From: Brachionus manjavacas
Lineage: Eukaryota; Rotifera; Eurotatoria; Ploima; Brachionidae
DNA length: 64,000 nt
Reading direction: 5' to 3'
Assembly: GCA_019054805.1 (NCBI GenBank)
Contig: JAHQIY010000002.1
Span: forward strand, 6,510,001 to 6,574,000
Notes under the pieces: model-generated
Seen by the model: only the letters and a program-made list of their open reading frames with translations
What the model was told of the DNA's origin: nothing
Database searches by the model: none
Shown: in pieces, positions 23,703 through 34,284 of the stretch
Position numbering within the stretch: the stretch's first letter is position 1
Layout: the number at the start of each line of letters is the position of its first letter
Position numbers and translations under genes: made by a program

Positions 23703-24096
23703 CTATTCTTGTTTATTTTTCTGCTCATTTTGTATTGACGACCCATTGTACATTTGCTTGAGAACATATGTGGAACTAGCTGACGTGATTAATTTCATTT
23801 TTAAGCAAAAAAATGTGTACAAGGTCACCTATGCTACACTTTTCGGTTAAACTTAAAATACGATAATTATCGTAAATTATCCATAATTATTGTAAAATTC
23901 AGTGAAGAAAAATTGCAAAATTTCTCGAAAAAAAACAATTTTCATGAAAAAAACTAGTCACTGGTTCCAGAATTTCATTTACTTTATGGGTCTCTAATTT
24001 CTCGATTTCGAAAATAGCCAGAGTACTTGATGCTTGATGAACTTGGGAAATATCAGATAGTATTGAGTCTTTTAGAATTCTTTGCTCTTCGCACAT
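23703..24096 (-). CDS. Hypothetical small protein (86 aa, two exons)
   Basis: Not recognised. ATG at 24096 opens a frame of 45 codons (MCEEQRILKDSILSDISQ...) to a GT donor after 23962. An AG acceptor before 23828 continues in the same phase for 41 codons (VTLYTFFCLKMKLITSASS... ending NEQKNKQE) to a TAG at 23703-23705. Both exons are visibly richer in G+C than the surroundings and use many non-AT-biased codons. The first exon is mostly charged and heptad-like (ILSDI, LAIFEIEKLE), so a helical small subunit is plausible, but no family is assigned. Reading through the donor gives only a short AT-rich extension. It is divergent to RPLP0 with about 830 bp between the starts. Confidence 0.4.
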
Positions 24097-24923
24097 TTTT
24101 AACAAATTTTATATAAATGATTTTCGAAAAACTTTGACGGCTGAAAAATGTAAGAAATATATAAATCATCTAAAAAAGGAAAAAAAAATTATTTAACAAA
24201 ATTTATAAAATATCTTTATTTTATAAAATTTTAATTATTTGTTGATTAAACATATCTTAGGTTGTTGTGATTGTAATTGAAAAAAATGGTGACTGGTCAG
24301 ATCACTAAAACTTAAAAATCCTCAGAACTAAAAAATTTCAATAATCAATTATTTTTTTGAAAAATAAAATTATTTCTTTAAATTTTTCGTGTTCTCAATG
24401 CTCATTTTAAACTTAAAGGTTAAACTTTTGATGTCGCGAAAATTGGTGACTTTTATTCAATAGATTTTTTTAATGTTAAATTAAAAAATTAAAAATTTTC
24501 AGACTTTTCTAATTCGTTTCTTTTCCTATTTAGAACTAAAAATTTATTAAATAATTAGATATTATTTTTCAATACCATTTTAAGCGTATTATTTTGGTCT
24601 TCCATTTAATTTTTTAATTTTAATTGTTAAGTTAGAATTGGTAATGGCTTTTTTTTTAATCAGTTTCTTAAAAAAATCAGACTGATTAATTCGAAATTAT
24701 TACTTGGGATCTGGGTTTTTATTTGAAGCTGTTCACATCAATACAACGAGGTAAAATTAAATAAAAACTTTTTTTTGTCTTTTGAGAGCACGCCGAGCTT
24801 AAATTTTCCTATTTATAAAAAAATAGATCTCTTTTTATAATTAAATTCCGATTTCGCTGCATACTTTATAAATTTTAGAAACTTTAAAACACTAGACTGA
24901 GTGATCCCTGATACACGTTCAAG
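24097..24923. promoter_or_regulatory. RPLP0: Intergenic region holding the RPLP0 promoter and 5' leader
   Basis: AT-rich with no gene. A pyrimidine run CTTTTTTTTGTCTTTT near 24769-24783 could be the TCT/TOP-type initiator typical of ribosomal protein genes. A possible leader intron runs from GAG|GTAAAA near 24750 to TTTTAG|AAAC near 24877. Both are guesses from motifs only. Confidence 0.3.
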
Positions 24924-25871
24924 ATGGTCAAGGAAGGAAGAAGCGAATGGAAAAATAAATATTTCGAAAAAATCAAAAGTTTAATTGATGAGTATCCAAA
25001 ATGCTTTATCGTCGGAGCTGACAATGTCGGCTCATCTCAAATGCAAAAGATCAGAATCAGTTTGAGAGGTCATGCCGTCATTCTTATGGGCAAAAATACC
25101 ATGATCAAAAAAGCCATCAGAGAACATTTGGAAACTAACCCAAATTTGGAAAAATTATTGCCACACATTTTTGAAAATGTCGGTTTTGTTTTTACCAAAG
25201 AGGACTTGACTTTCATCCGTGACAAGTTGCTTGAAAATAAAGTCGCTGCCCCGGCTAAAGCAGGCGCTATTGCTCCCTGTGATGTCACTCTCCCAGCCCA
25301 AATCACCAGTTTGGGCCCGGAAAAGACCAGTTTTTTCCAAGCTTTGCAAATCCCAACAAAGATTACCAGAGGTACAATTGAAATTGTCAATGACATTCAC
25401 TTGATCAAAAAGGATGAAAAAGTCGGAGCTTCAGAAGCCACCTTGTGCAACATGTTGAGCATTTCGCCGTTTAGTTACGGTTTAGTTGTTAAGCAAGTGT
25501 ATGACAGTGGTAGCGTTTTCAATCCAAGCATTTTGGACATCAAGCCAGAAGATTTGAGAGCCAAATTTATGGATGGTGTTAAGAGAATCGCTGCCGTTTC
25601 ATTACAAATTGGTTACCCAACTGTAGCTTCAGTTCCACACTCTATTGCCAATGGATTTAAAAACTTGTTGGCTATTGCTGCAGTCACTGACATTGAATTC
25701 GAACAATGCAAGAGTCTTAAGGAGTATCTAAAAGATCCAAGCAAATTTGCTGCTGCTGCAGCCCCAGCTGCCGCTCCAGCAGCTGCTCAAGCTAAAGAAG
25801 CTCCCAAAGAGAAGGAACAACCAAAGGAAGAATCCGAAGATGAAGATATGGGTTTCGGCTTGTTCGATTAA
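24924..25871 (+). CDS. RPLP0: 60S acidic ribosomal protein P0
   Basis: A single uninterrupted frame of 315 codons, close to the 317 aa of human P0. The N-terminal rRNA-binding half ([31 protein letters not shown]) is followed by the P1/P2-binding helical region, an Ala/Pro hinge ([14 protein letters not shown]) and the acidic, conserved P-protein tail [13 protein letters not shown]. That tail contacts elongation factors in the ribosomal stalk. Start: the ATG at 24924 begins the canonical [13 protein letters not shown]. Codon choice is far less AT-biased than in the neighbours, as expected for a very highly expressed gene. It has no coding intron while most neighbours do. AATAAA signals follow at about 25902 and 25911. 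Confidence 0.98.
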   Translation: MVKEGRSEWKNKYFEKIKSLIDEYPKCFIVGADNVGSSQMQKIRISLRGHAVILMGKNTMIKKAIREHLETNPNLEKLLPHIFENVGFVFTKEDLTFIRDKLLENKVAAPAKAGAIAPCDVTLPAQITSLGPEKTSFFQALQIPTKITRGTIEIVNDIHLIKKDEKVGASEATLCNMLSISPFSYGLVVKQVYDSGSVFNPSILDIKPEDLRAKFMDGVKRIAAVSLQIGYPTVASVPHSIANGFKNLLAIAAVTDIEFEQCKSLKEYLKDPSKFAAAAAPAAAPAAAQAKEAPKEKEQPKEESEDEDMGFGLFD

Positions 25872-25907
25872 ACTCGTTAATATAACTTATTAATTTTGAA
25901 AAATAAA

Positions 25908-28148
25908 ATTAATAAACAATTAACTGAAATTATTTTTTGTACTTTCTATTAAAACAAAAATTTAAATTGAGTCCCGTTCAAAAGTAAAATTAGAATAAAA
26001 TTATAACTATTCTAAAATTGGAACCGAACTTCTAAATTACTAGTAAAATTAAAAAAAAAAACTAACTGAAAATTATTTTAAGTTCTTAAATTTTTATTTA
26101 AAAAAAGGGCTTTATTAAAAAAAAGAGATGAAAATTAATTATTAACTTTTAAGTTTTTTTTAATTTTCTTCATCTAAAATGATTAATTATTGAACACAGA
26201 AGAAAAATTTATTTAAAAACATAAAATAAATCTCGATTCAGACTATTACAATAATTTTAATAGATTTTTTGAAAATAAAATTAAATTCGTTTTTGATGAA
26301 GATTTCCGTCACATGCCATCATCCAAAATTTAACTTTTAAGTTTAATTATGAAAATTTTTTATTAGCACCCAGTCAACCCAAATTTAATGATTCTCTAAA
26401 GATATTGCACTCAAATTCACTGAAAATTAATTGATGATTCATTAAGAAATCATCTATTTTTCTTTTCTACTTTAGAATTGTACTTTTTTTTTTTTATTTT
26501 ATTTTAAAATTTATTTTAATTTTTACTTCTCCTGATGGAGGTTAATTTGAATCAAATGAATAAATTAAGAAATCATCTAATAATCATCAAATAAAAAATT
26601 TAAATTGTTGATAATCAAATTTATTTGCTAATAATTAATCAAAAAAATTAGAAATTAATTGATTAAGCAGATCATCATTATTAAATAGGCTGGAATATTT
26701 TACAAAAAAATTGATTTCTTAACCATTTAGTCATTCATTGATATTGTTCAGCATTTTGCTCGATGTTTTTATTTTATTAGCACAGAAATAGCTTAATTAT
26801 TCGAAATTAGTCCATTTTTTATTTAATAAAAAATAATATTCCAATATTATTCTTTTTTTTTAATTTTAATTATATTTTGGTTTAATTATTTTCGAATTTT
26901 TTTTGTTTAATCTGAAGGAACTTTAGGTCATCGTAGATAGACAAATAAATAAAAATGCTGAGCAATATCGATGTATGGCTAAGTGGTTTAGAAATCGAAC
27001 TTTTTTGAACAATATTCCAGCTAATTTTGTGAAAATCTGGAATATCGGTTACATAATGATACTGATCTGTTAATCAATAAACATCTGATTTTCTTGGTTT
27101 ATGATTAGGCCTTTAATAAACCTTTTGTAAATATAAAAAAAGCTTAATTAAAAAGACTTGAATTATCTTAAATTGACTGACCAAGTAGTGATGTGTAATT
27201 CATCTAAGCTAAAATATTTTAAAAATTAGAAACAAAATAACCGAAGTTTTTATATTAAATCGTTCTACTTTTTTTTTTAAATTAAATTTAATCAATTCGT
27301 CCACAGGAAATAAATTAAATTATATATTAAAAATAAATAATCTAGATTTAAGGGTACATTAATGTATGAAAAACATTTTTTAAAAACATTTAGATGTATA
27401 AATGATAGAATATTTCTGTCAATCTGTTGTGTTAATTGAACAATTGTTCATTTTGGATGGTTTAAAATAAAAATTAATTAAAGGACGTCAAAAAACCTCA
27501 CAACAAATTTATAAAAAATCATCACAAATTCAGTGATTGAATCACTTTTTCCATTTTTAATCAATAAAACATATGGCAAGTTTTTTTTTCTATTTAACTT
27601 TTTTGAAATCTTGTGATTACGTTGTTTAATTAAAACTCAATACTTAAGCATGTTAAAATTTGAAAAACAATGCACATTTTTTTCTAAAAATGTAAAAATA
27701 GAAAAAAACTTGCCTTAGCTAATAAAGCGGAAATGTCAAATATAAATATTACTATTTAACTTCACTATTTTTGATAAAAAATATAACAAAAACAAGACTC
27801 GATAAACTGATCAATTACTTTTTGACATTAGTTATCTTAAAACATAAGCAATATATTAAAAAATAATAATATTTTATTTTTTTAATTCTAATCAAAAGTC
27901 AAAAAATATAACAAACAACTTTTTTTTGATTTAGTTTCGAATTTTTTCTATATAATTTCATTGTGAAATCGAAAAAAAAACAAAAATAATTCTACATTTT
28001 TTTTATTTTCAGTCTTTTTTAACTCGGATATTAACTAGGACATTAAATATTAAAGTAAAAATCTGTTATTTTTGTTATCTTTTTTTTTGTAGTATTTATT
28101 TAATTTAGTTATATTTTATTTTCTAATTATAAAAATAAAACATATCAC
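25908..28148. other. Gene-free AT-rich stretch with LINE tail remnant
   Basis: No coding region. It contains the LINE-tail copy at 26908-26956 and a hairpin near 27011-27044 (ATATTCCAG pairing with CTGGAATAT, with an inner ATTTT/AAAAT stem). A tRNA A-box-like TGGCTAAGTGG lies at about 26970 but without a B box. The rest is featureless AT-rich sequence. Confidence 0.35.
26908..26956 (+). repeat. Solitary LINE 3'-tail copy
   Basis: AATCTGAAGGAACTTTAG, then GATAGACAAATAAATAAA, matches the 3' end of the LINE copies at 6.0 and 32.6 kb (CTGAAGGAGCTTTAGCTC, then ATAC(A/G)AATAAATAAAT) with several changes. No LINE coding sequence is attached, so it is either an extreme 5' truncation or a SINE sharing the tail. 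Confidence 0.55.
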
Positions 28149-28225
28149 ATTTCTTCTGGAGAAAAACCGAGACAGAGTGTACTGGTTGACCCAGTAGACG
28201 ATGCACTTAATGAAGTTTAAGATTA
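28149..28225 (+). pseudogene. Third copy (fragment) of the zinc-ribbon element ORF
   Basis: GC-rich island coding SSGEKPRQSVLVDPVDDALNEV and then a stop. It aligns at the DNA level with the start of the decayed ORF of the element at 34.3-35.8 kb (MSSEAKSRE, and after a one-base shift LLLDPIDDTLNKVEDI). The Met codon is ATT and the stop replaces a Glu codon. Only this N-terminal portion is recognisable; flanks are AT-rich. Confidence 0.55.
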
Positions 28226-29237
28226 TAATAAGAAAAATTGAATGAATTTTATAAAATATTTTTGCTTTTTTTCTACTTTATTTGTAAAGATAGTTAAAAA
28301 GAAGTTATTATTTAAATAAATCAGTGTTTTTTTTTTCTTTTTTGTTTTATTTTAATGAAATAAATAATAAAAGCTGACTTAGAAAATTGTTTGTTGTTTA
28401 AGTTTTTTTTTCGAATTGAATTAGTGGAGATTTTTACTGGATTTGTAGATAAATATTATTTATGAAATAGACAACTGTTTTATTTTGAATTTTAAAGATG
28501 TTAAGAAAAGGATCTTTTTTTAAACCATTGAAAAATTATTTTCTAAAAATCTGTTTTTTAATCAAATTTTTAATGATATTAAAAAGGCTGGTAGGTTCAA
28601 AATAATATTTTTAAATAAGTAATTGAAAAAGTAAATACTTTCATTTCTTCTAGTTGTAAAATAATTTAAGAGGAAAAAAAATTAATTAAATATGTTTTTC
28701 TATTTAAAACAACAAATTATTTTCAGTTTTTTTATCAATATGTCTCCATTATCACTCTTGAAAAAAGAATGAATTTCGTTTAAGTCACATACTTTGTTAA
28801 TAAAATAATTTCAGTAGTATTCGAAAATCAATTATTCCTTTTAAAAAATCTTTTTGAATAATTTTTACAAACTGAAAAAATAAATAACAATGCATCGGTT
28901 TGACAGTCATCATTACTTCAAAAGTATTTTTGGATTCATCCTATATCATGGTAAGTCTTCAAAAGAATGCTCGACTCCCCCTGAATCTTAATATTTAAAA
29001 CCCAAATGTGTGAAAAAAAGTAAAATTTTCATGCATATACTTACGATAACTAACTTTAATATTTGAATATAGTGCTTTTATAATTGTCTTAATCCATTTT
29101 TTTAGATTACTTAATATTTATTAATTTTTTTACAACTTGAAAATAAATTTTAATTAAAAAATTAAGAAAAGAAAAAAACATTCAAATTCATTGAAATTCA
29201 TTCATTCAAGTTTTTCTTTCACGAAATGTTGTATGTA
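28226..29237. other. Gene-free AT-rich stretch
   Basis: No open frame with coding character, no RNA gene and no structured repeat recognised. Confidence 0.4.
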
Positions 29238-29548
29238 CAGTATGTCACAAAAAGTTACAATCAAGTTGAAAAAAACAAAAATATTGTTATTTTGCAATAA
29301 AAAAAATCGAAAACTATTAATTTTTTTCAAATAATAGCTTTTCTAAAGCAAGACTACCTAAAATCTGACAAAATAGAGAAAAAATGGGTAAAAATAAAAT
29401 AACTGTGATCGACAGAGATGGCAAATTGCATGTTTTTTGAAATATCAGACAAAGACTGAAAGAGAAATAGCCGAGTTAACGAAATAATGAACAAAAAAAC
29501 AATCAAATAGAAAAAAGTTTGATTCTAACTTTGTTTTGTGACATACTG
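29238..29548. mobile_element. Tc1/mariner-type MITE (311 bp), TA-flanked
   Basis: Inverted ends CAGTATGTCACAAAA at 29238 and TTTTGTGACATACTG ending at 29548, each bordered by TA (29236-29237 and 29549-29550), the duplication made by Tc1/mariner transposases. The arms continue to match for about 30 bp (AGTTACAATCAAG against AGTTAGAATCAAA). The interior retains an ATG-led MGKNKITVIDRDG and a later KTEREIAEL stretch reminiscent of a transposase helix-turn-helix, broken by stops. It is therefore an internal deletion derivative of a coding element. Confidence 0.8.
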
Positions 29549-29965
29549 TACAGAAATATTCATTAAATCATTTAATCAATACTTATGAAAAAATTCTTTA
29601 AAATCAATTTTTAATAAGAATTTTTCAATTTAATAAAAAATAAATCAATCAATTAAATAATCAATACTAATTTCTTTTTCTATTATTTTTATTATTCTGG
29701 CAGCGGAGCAACAGGTAAAACCTTGTTTAATCTTAAGTCCGTATACCAAGTGATACATGATTTTACATGACTAAAGGTGTCTCTGGTAAACAAAAGTAGA
29801 TTTTACGTATGCTTTTGTAAATATAATTTTTTCAAATCTTTGTGTCAATAAACACTCCATATTTAAATTATCAATTAATAAAATAATGAAACTCATGGCT
29901 AAAATTTTTTATTTTATCAATAAAAGCTTATAGAGATACTTTTCAGATTATAAAAATGAATTTTT

Positions 29966-31003
29966 TTAGATCAAAGACAATTTTTCGTTTAACGTCAATT
30001 GTACTTGTACCAAATTGGACAAATATTGAACCATAAGCAAATCCTTAAATTTTTTAATAAAATGTAACTATGAAAAAAAACACCACAACTTATTCTAATC
30101 TTACATTCATTTGATTTGTCATCAAAGTATCGAACGTTTGAGGATCTAATAGTGGAATTGAATCAATTATTTTGACCAAATGTCGACCAATATTAGAGTC
30201 CATAGCGATTTTACCAGCCTTTGAAAAAAATTTGAATCTAAAAAAAATTTATTTTCTATTTCTTTTACCAAAACTTTGTCTACATATTCAGTAATTGAAT
30301 TGAGCATTAAATAAATATCGTCTAATGCTAATTTTAGATTCACAAAATCCATTCCGGGTTTAATAATACGCTTATTACTAAATTTTCCATCCTGCAATAG
30401 ATCAACTGAAAAAATTTAAGCTTTTTTTTAACTAAATTGACTAATTTTTGGGAATTTACTTGTTAATTTTTCCGAATCATAAGAGGTTATATCGATTGGA
30501 ATCGGAACAAAGATAGTTCCTTGTTTTCTTTCAGGTATTCCCAGCTCAGTGCTTGTATTAAAGTTTAATATTTATTTTTGTTTGAAAAAAAGTAAAAACT
30601 CTTACCTGTAATAAGCTTTTACATCAGGCTGATTATTTTTTAAGTTGGTATCGACAGTTAAATGAATTGGCGATATGGTTTCTCTGGCGTAGTATTCGTG
30701 AATTAGGCATGAGGTATTTGGGATATCGTTACCGGTCGAGAACCAACCTACTATGGAAACACTGGGGTTTATTTTTTTGAATGCGTTCATTGAATTCTTG
30801 GCAAATTCAACATCTAATGCCACTTCGTCGCCATCTCTGTGTGGAACCACAAAACTGTCAGTGACTTCGATGTTGCCTTGAATGTTGGTACCGAGCAATG
30901 TACCAACAACACGAGTCATCTTTTCATTTCTTCGTTCATACGAATCAATGATTGAGAAAAGAACTGTGGGGTGAATTTTGACGTCGACTGGAATCAAATT
31001 CAT
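29966..31003 (-). CDS. EIF3F: Eukaryotic translation initiation factor 3 subunit F
   Basis: Five exons (31003-30606, 30551-30460, 30405-30269, 30218-30105, 30043-29966) give 272 codons in frame. The MPN domain begins at once (VKIHPTVLFSIIDSYERRNE), with GTLLG, VGWFSTG and the degenerate metal-site region HEYY of the non-catalytic-type MPN subunits. The C-terminal helical part reads DKVLAGKIAMDSNIGRHL and DLLMVQYLSNLVQVQLTLNE, as in other eIF3F proteins. The product is a subunit of the eIF3 complex at the 40S ribosome. The Pro/Ala-rich N-terminal extension of mammalian eIF3F is absent. The ATG at 31003 was chosen because no upstream in-frame ATG precedes the MPN fold. For exon 4 the acceptor before GCTGGTAAA is preferred over an earlier AG because it keeps the frame and the conserved AGK. 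It is divergent from SUB1. Confidence 0.95.
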
Positions 31004-31339
31004 TTTTCTGTCCAAAACAAAATAAAATTAATTTAAAAATTATGAAATCAAAGCATTGAAAAAGTCTTGTCTATCAATAAGTCTTAGCATAATTTGCACG
31101 AGTTTTTTTTCAATCAACTATAAGCTATTCAAATGTATAATTTCGAAAATATGGTAAAATTAAATTTAAAAAAAATCTGCATTTTATCTACTTTAATTTA
31201 AAAAAATTCATTTTAAAGCTCATCTTTAGTCAATTTAAATTCGCATGGTATTTTGCACAACATTTTTTTATGGCAAAACAAAATTTTACTTTTCACTCAA
31301 ACAGCGAGATTTAAATTTTAAAAGTTAGAAATTAAAAAA
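31004..31339. promoter_or_regulatory. Shared bidirectional promoter region of EIF3F and SUB1
   Basis: The start codons of the two genes face away from each other across 336 bp of AT-rich DNA, so the promoters must overlap or abut. No strong TATA box or other core motif stands out. Confidence 0.55.
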
Positions 31340-31771
31340 ATGCCAAAATCAAAAGAATTTTTGGACTCGGATGCTGATAATTCTAGCAATGAGGATGTCA
31401 AGCCAAAAAAGAGAGCTAGAACTGAAGAAAAAGCGACTAAATCTAAAAGAGCAGTGAAATCCAAAAACGAAGAAAATACCGAAGCCGGTAATAACTCGGA
31501 CTCATCTAATGATCGTCCCCAGGAAGACGGTTTGCACATGCTATCCAAAAACAGATTCGCTAGTGTAAGTGAATTTAAAGGCAAAAAATATGTCAATATT
31601 AGAGAATACTATGAAAAAGATGGCAAATCATTGCCAACCAAAAAAGGTAAGCTTGTCAATCAATTTACTTACTGTAATTTAATTTTTTTTACAGGAATAT
31701 CACTTTCTGAGGAACAATGGGAAAATTTAAAGAAATACATTGGCAAAATCGATGATGAATTAAAAAATTAA
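31340..31771 (+). CDS. SUB1: Transcriptional coactivator p15/PC4 (SUB1)
   Basis: Exons 31340-31646 and 31695-31771 encode 127 aa, the same length as human PC4. The first half is Ser/Asp/Lys-rich and disordered (SDADNSSNEDVKPKKR). The single-stranded-DNA-binding domain follows: LSKNRFASVSEFKGKKYVNIREYYEKDGK, then, after the splice, GISLSEEQWENLKKYI. PC4 dimers bind single-stranded DNA in the nucleus and act in RNA polymerase II transcription and repair. The 48-bp intron is a multiple of three and has no in-frame stop, so an unspliced transcript would insert 16 residues in the middle of the domain. Confidence 0.95.
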   Translation: MPKSKEFLDSDADNSSNEDVKPKKRARTEEKATKSKRAVKSKNEENTEAGNNSDSSNDRPQEDGLHMLSKNRFASVSEFKGKKYVNIREYYEKDGKSLPTKKGKLVNQFTYCNLIFFTGISLSEEQWENLKKYIGKIDDELKN

Positions 31772-32584
31772 GAAATTTGCTTAATTGTTTTTTTGTAAAT
31801 ATAAAATTTGAGTCTAAATTCACTTAAAGTTTTTTGAAACTTTCCAATTGAACCAAAAAATTTGCAGGTCAAACATTTTTTGTAAATATATTTATGTTTA
31901 AAAAAATTTAAAACTGTAATTTCGATCTAAAAGTCTTTGAATAACCATGTATAATAAATAAATTTTCATTAAAAATAATCTTTGATTTTTTACTTATAAA
32001 AAAATATAATTAAATTAAAAGAAAAGAAAATTAAAGAATTTGTAATTTTCTGAAAATATAAAAGAGTCATTAAAAAAATTTTCTTATTAATGTTTTAGTA
32101 CGAAAAAATACGAGGCTTATCCAAATTCTTAGAAAATCTTCTAAGATTTTCAGCAAACAAGGCTTTTAAAAGATCTAACGTATGGTTCTTAATGAAATTT
32201 TTAGATTCTTTTAGTTTTGGACAATAAATTATTTAAAAAATTATCTGAAAATTTTTTTTCATCATTTTAGATAAGGCCATTCAAGATTTGAGCATACCAA
32301 ACTTGCTTAAGTCTAATTTTTTTCTGACAGGAAGAAAAAAAACTGAGAGTTTATTTTATAAAAAAAGCTACTTTGAATTATACGTCTCAGACTAGATCAT
32401 TCTTGGTTCTTATCATTGTTAATTTGCTACAAAATTGATGTAGCTCTGTAATTTTCGGCAAATGTATTAAGTGTCTGTTATCCATAAATTTTCAGTGTGA
32501 GTTTTCTTCAAGTATTTATTATAAGTTTTTGCAAAAATTTATAAACTTTTTTTCGTAAACAAAATAATTATTTTTATGTAAATA
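31772..32584. other. Gene-free AT-rich stretch
   Basis: 3' flank of SUB1 with AATAAA-like signals. No gene or structured repeat seen before the LINE remnant. Confidence 0.4.
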
Positions 32585-33300
32585 TTATTTATTTATTCGT
32601 ATATCTGTACCGAGCTAAAGCTCCTTCAGATTAAATAAATAAAAAAAATTAAAATAAAGTTAAATAAAATAAAATAAAATAAAAATAAAAATTAAGAAAA
32701 AAATAAAGTTTAAATGATATAAGTTAAAAAGTAAATAAATATTAAAATTAAAATTAGATTTATTTTGATAGAGAGTAACAGAATACATATTTTTAAATTT
32801 TTGATTATTCAGGAAAAAAGGAAGAAATAGTAAGATAGCAATTACACAATGGAGTTGGGTACTCGATTCGAAACCTTTGTTATACTCTTCCACCAGTCTA
32901 ACAGTTAATGGAACAGAATGGCTCATTCCTGACCTAACATATCTCACACTCAACTCAAAAAGTCGATTTGAGACTGTTAGTAGTTAAAGTTTATTAAATG
33001 CCTCATTATGTAATATGTTGGAGGGACTATCATATCTTAGTTTTAGTATAGAACGAACTGCTGAATTTTGGATTACTTCTAACCTTTTGATATTAGTTTC
33101 TGAAAGAGAGTTCATACAAGGAAAAGAATAATCTAGAATAGATCTAATCAAAGACTTATAAAGGTTTTCTTAAGTGTTTAAGTCAAGGCCACATTTTTTA
33201 TTCGACAAGATTTTTATTAAATTTAGCCTTGAATTGCAACGTTCTTTAATTTCATCTATCATTGAAGAAAAGGTTAATTTAGAATCAAATTTGATACCGA
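32585..33300 (-). pseudogene. Second copy of the 6-kb LINE, damaged
   Basis: Minus-strand coding remnant homologous to the LINE at 6022-6899: LGIKFDSKLTFSSMIDEIKE, YKSLIRSILDYSFPCMNS, VRSILKLRYDSPSN. It has in-frame stops (after GLDLNT and inside FNKL) and a deletion near 32868 that joins GFES out of frame to the C-terminal PTPLC-type end. The 3' tail with GAGCT/AGCTC and CGGTACAGATATAC lies at 32592-32632. Its upstream side ends abruptly at about 33300 against another LINE fragment. Confidence 0.85.
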
Positions 33301-33302
33301 GT

Positions 33303-33719
33303 AGACCGTGCAGAGGAGAGCTACCAAACTAGTCCCGAGAATTGAAAATTTGACTTAAGAGGATCGCCTTACCATCCTAAACTTGACATCCCTTCACGAT
33401 CACAGTGCACGAGGTGACATGATCCAACAGTTCAAGCTCATAAACGTTATCAACGAAGTGAGCTGTGCGAACCCCCAGGTCCTCAGCAGCTCACTTTCCC
33501 AAATCGGGCCGGCAAGAGGAATCAGGGGACATACAAGGAGACAATCAGGCCAAGCCACAATCAAATGTTCGCAGAGGGCTAACTCATTTACGAACAGGGT
33601 TATCAATCAATGAAATACCCTGGCTTCTGTGGCCACAATCTCTGACTCAGTCAATCAATTCAAAAATAGCTACGATGCTTTTATAACCGGCCATAATAAT
33701 AACTCATTTAATATAAATT
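33303..33719 (+). pseudogene. CR1/L2-like LINE reverse transcriptase C-terminal remnant
   Basis: A GC-rich block, unlike its AT-rich neighbours, encodes TVQRRATKLVPRIENLT, EDRLTILNLTSLH, ARGDMIQQFKLIN and a C-terminal part ending FKNSYDAFITGHNNN. This is the post-polymerase signature (QRRATKLV...RGDMI..YK) of CR1/L2-type LINEs. Two in-frame stops break it: TAA replacing the Tyr codon of the usual YEDRL, and TGA where Trp is expected before NTLAS. It is fragmentary and begins exactly where the other LINE remnant ends. Its higher G+C suggests a younger or differently biased element. Confidence 0.8.
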
Positions 33720-34095
33720 AAATTAATGATAATGAAAATTAACAACTTAAATGTTAAAATTTCAGCTTTGATATTTTGATCACATTATTAGCCATGAATA
33801 GAAATATTCGAAGGTTTTTCTTCTATTTTTTTTAGGCAATCTCTAACTCTAAACCTTAGTGATGAAATCGAATATTCATATTCGAACCGATATTTGAATA
33901 AGTAGCTTTTCGTACGGAAATCAACAACGAATATTTGAATATAAAATTTTTTTGAAAACATATTTAAATATTATTTTATTTTAATTTAAAAATTGAATCT
34001 CTAAAACATTCGAATTAAAATTTGGGTTTTGTGAGGTTCAGAACAAAAAAAAAGAACAAAATGTAAATGAATTTTTTTCTAAAAGTTTAAATTTA

Positions 34096-34275
34096 GTTCT
34101 GTTAATGCAGCATGGTGCAACATTCAAAGTTGCATCAGCTGTCAATGTCTGCAAATAATGTGTAAAATCTCTGCAAAATTTTATTGAAATTTAATTTCTG
34201 CTAAACTCAGCAAATCTAGCAGACCTTGAAATTCGATGAAACTTTGAATGTTGCATTATGTTGCATTTACAGAAC
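34096..34275. mobile_element. Short foldback MITE (180 bp), GTTCTGT ends
   Basis: The left arm starting GTTCTGTTAATGCAGCATGG and continuing TGCAACATTCAAAGTTGCATC matches the reverse complement of the right end (GTTCTGTAAATGCAACATAA and onward) over about 41 bp. The core contains TCTGCAAA and CTGCTA...TAGCAG stems. The target duplication is not clear. The core resembles that of the larger foldback at 35347-35641. Confidence 0.65.
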
Positions 34276-34284
34276 GAGCATAAA

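Noticed and set aside
26965-27000. Possible tRNA or second SINE head (TGGCTAAGTGG A-box-like)
   Set aside because: No B box at tRNA spacing and no acceptor-stem pairing; the following hairpin does not form a tRNA fold.
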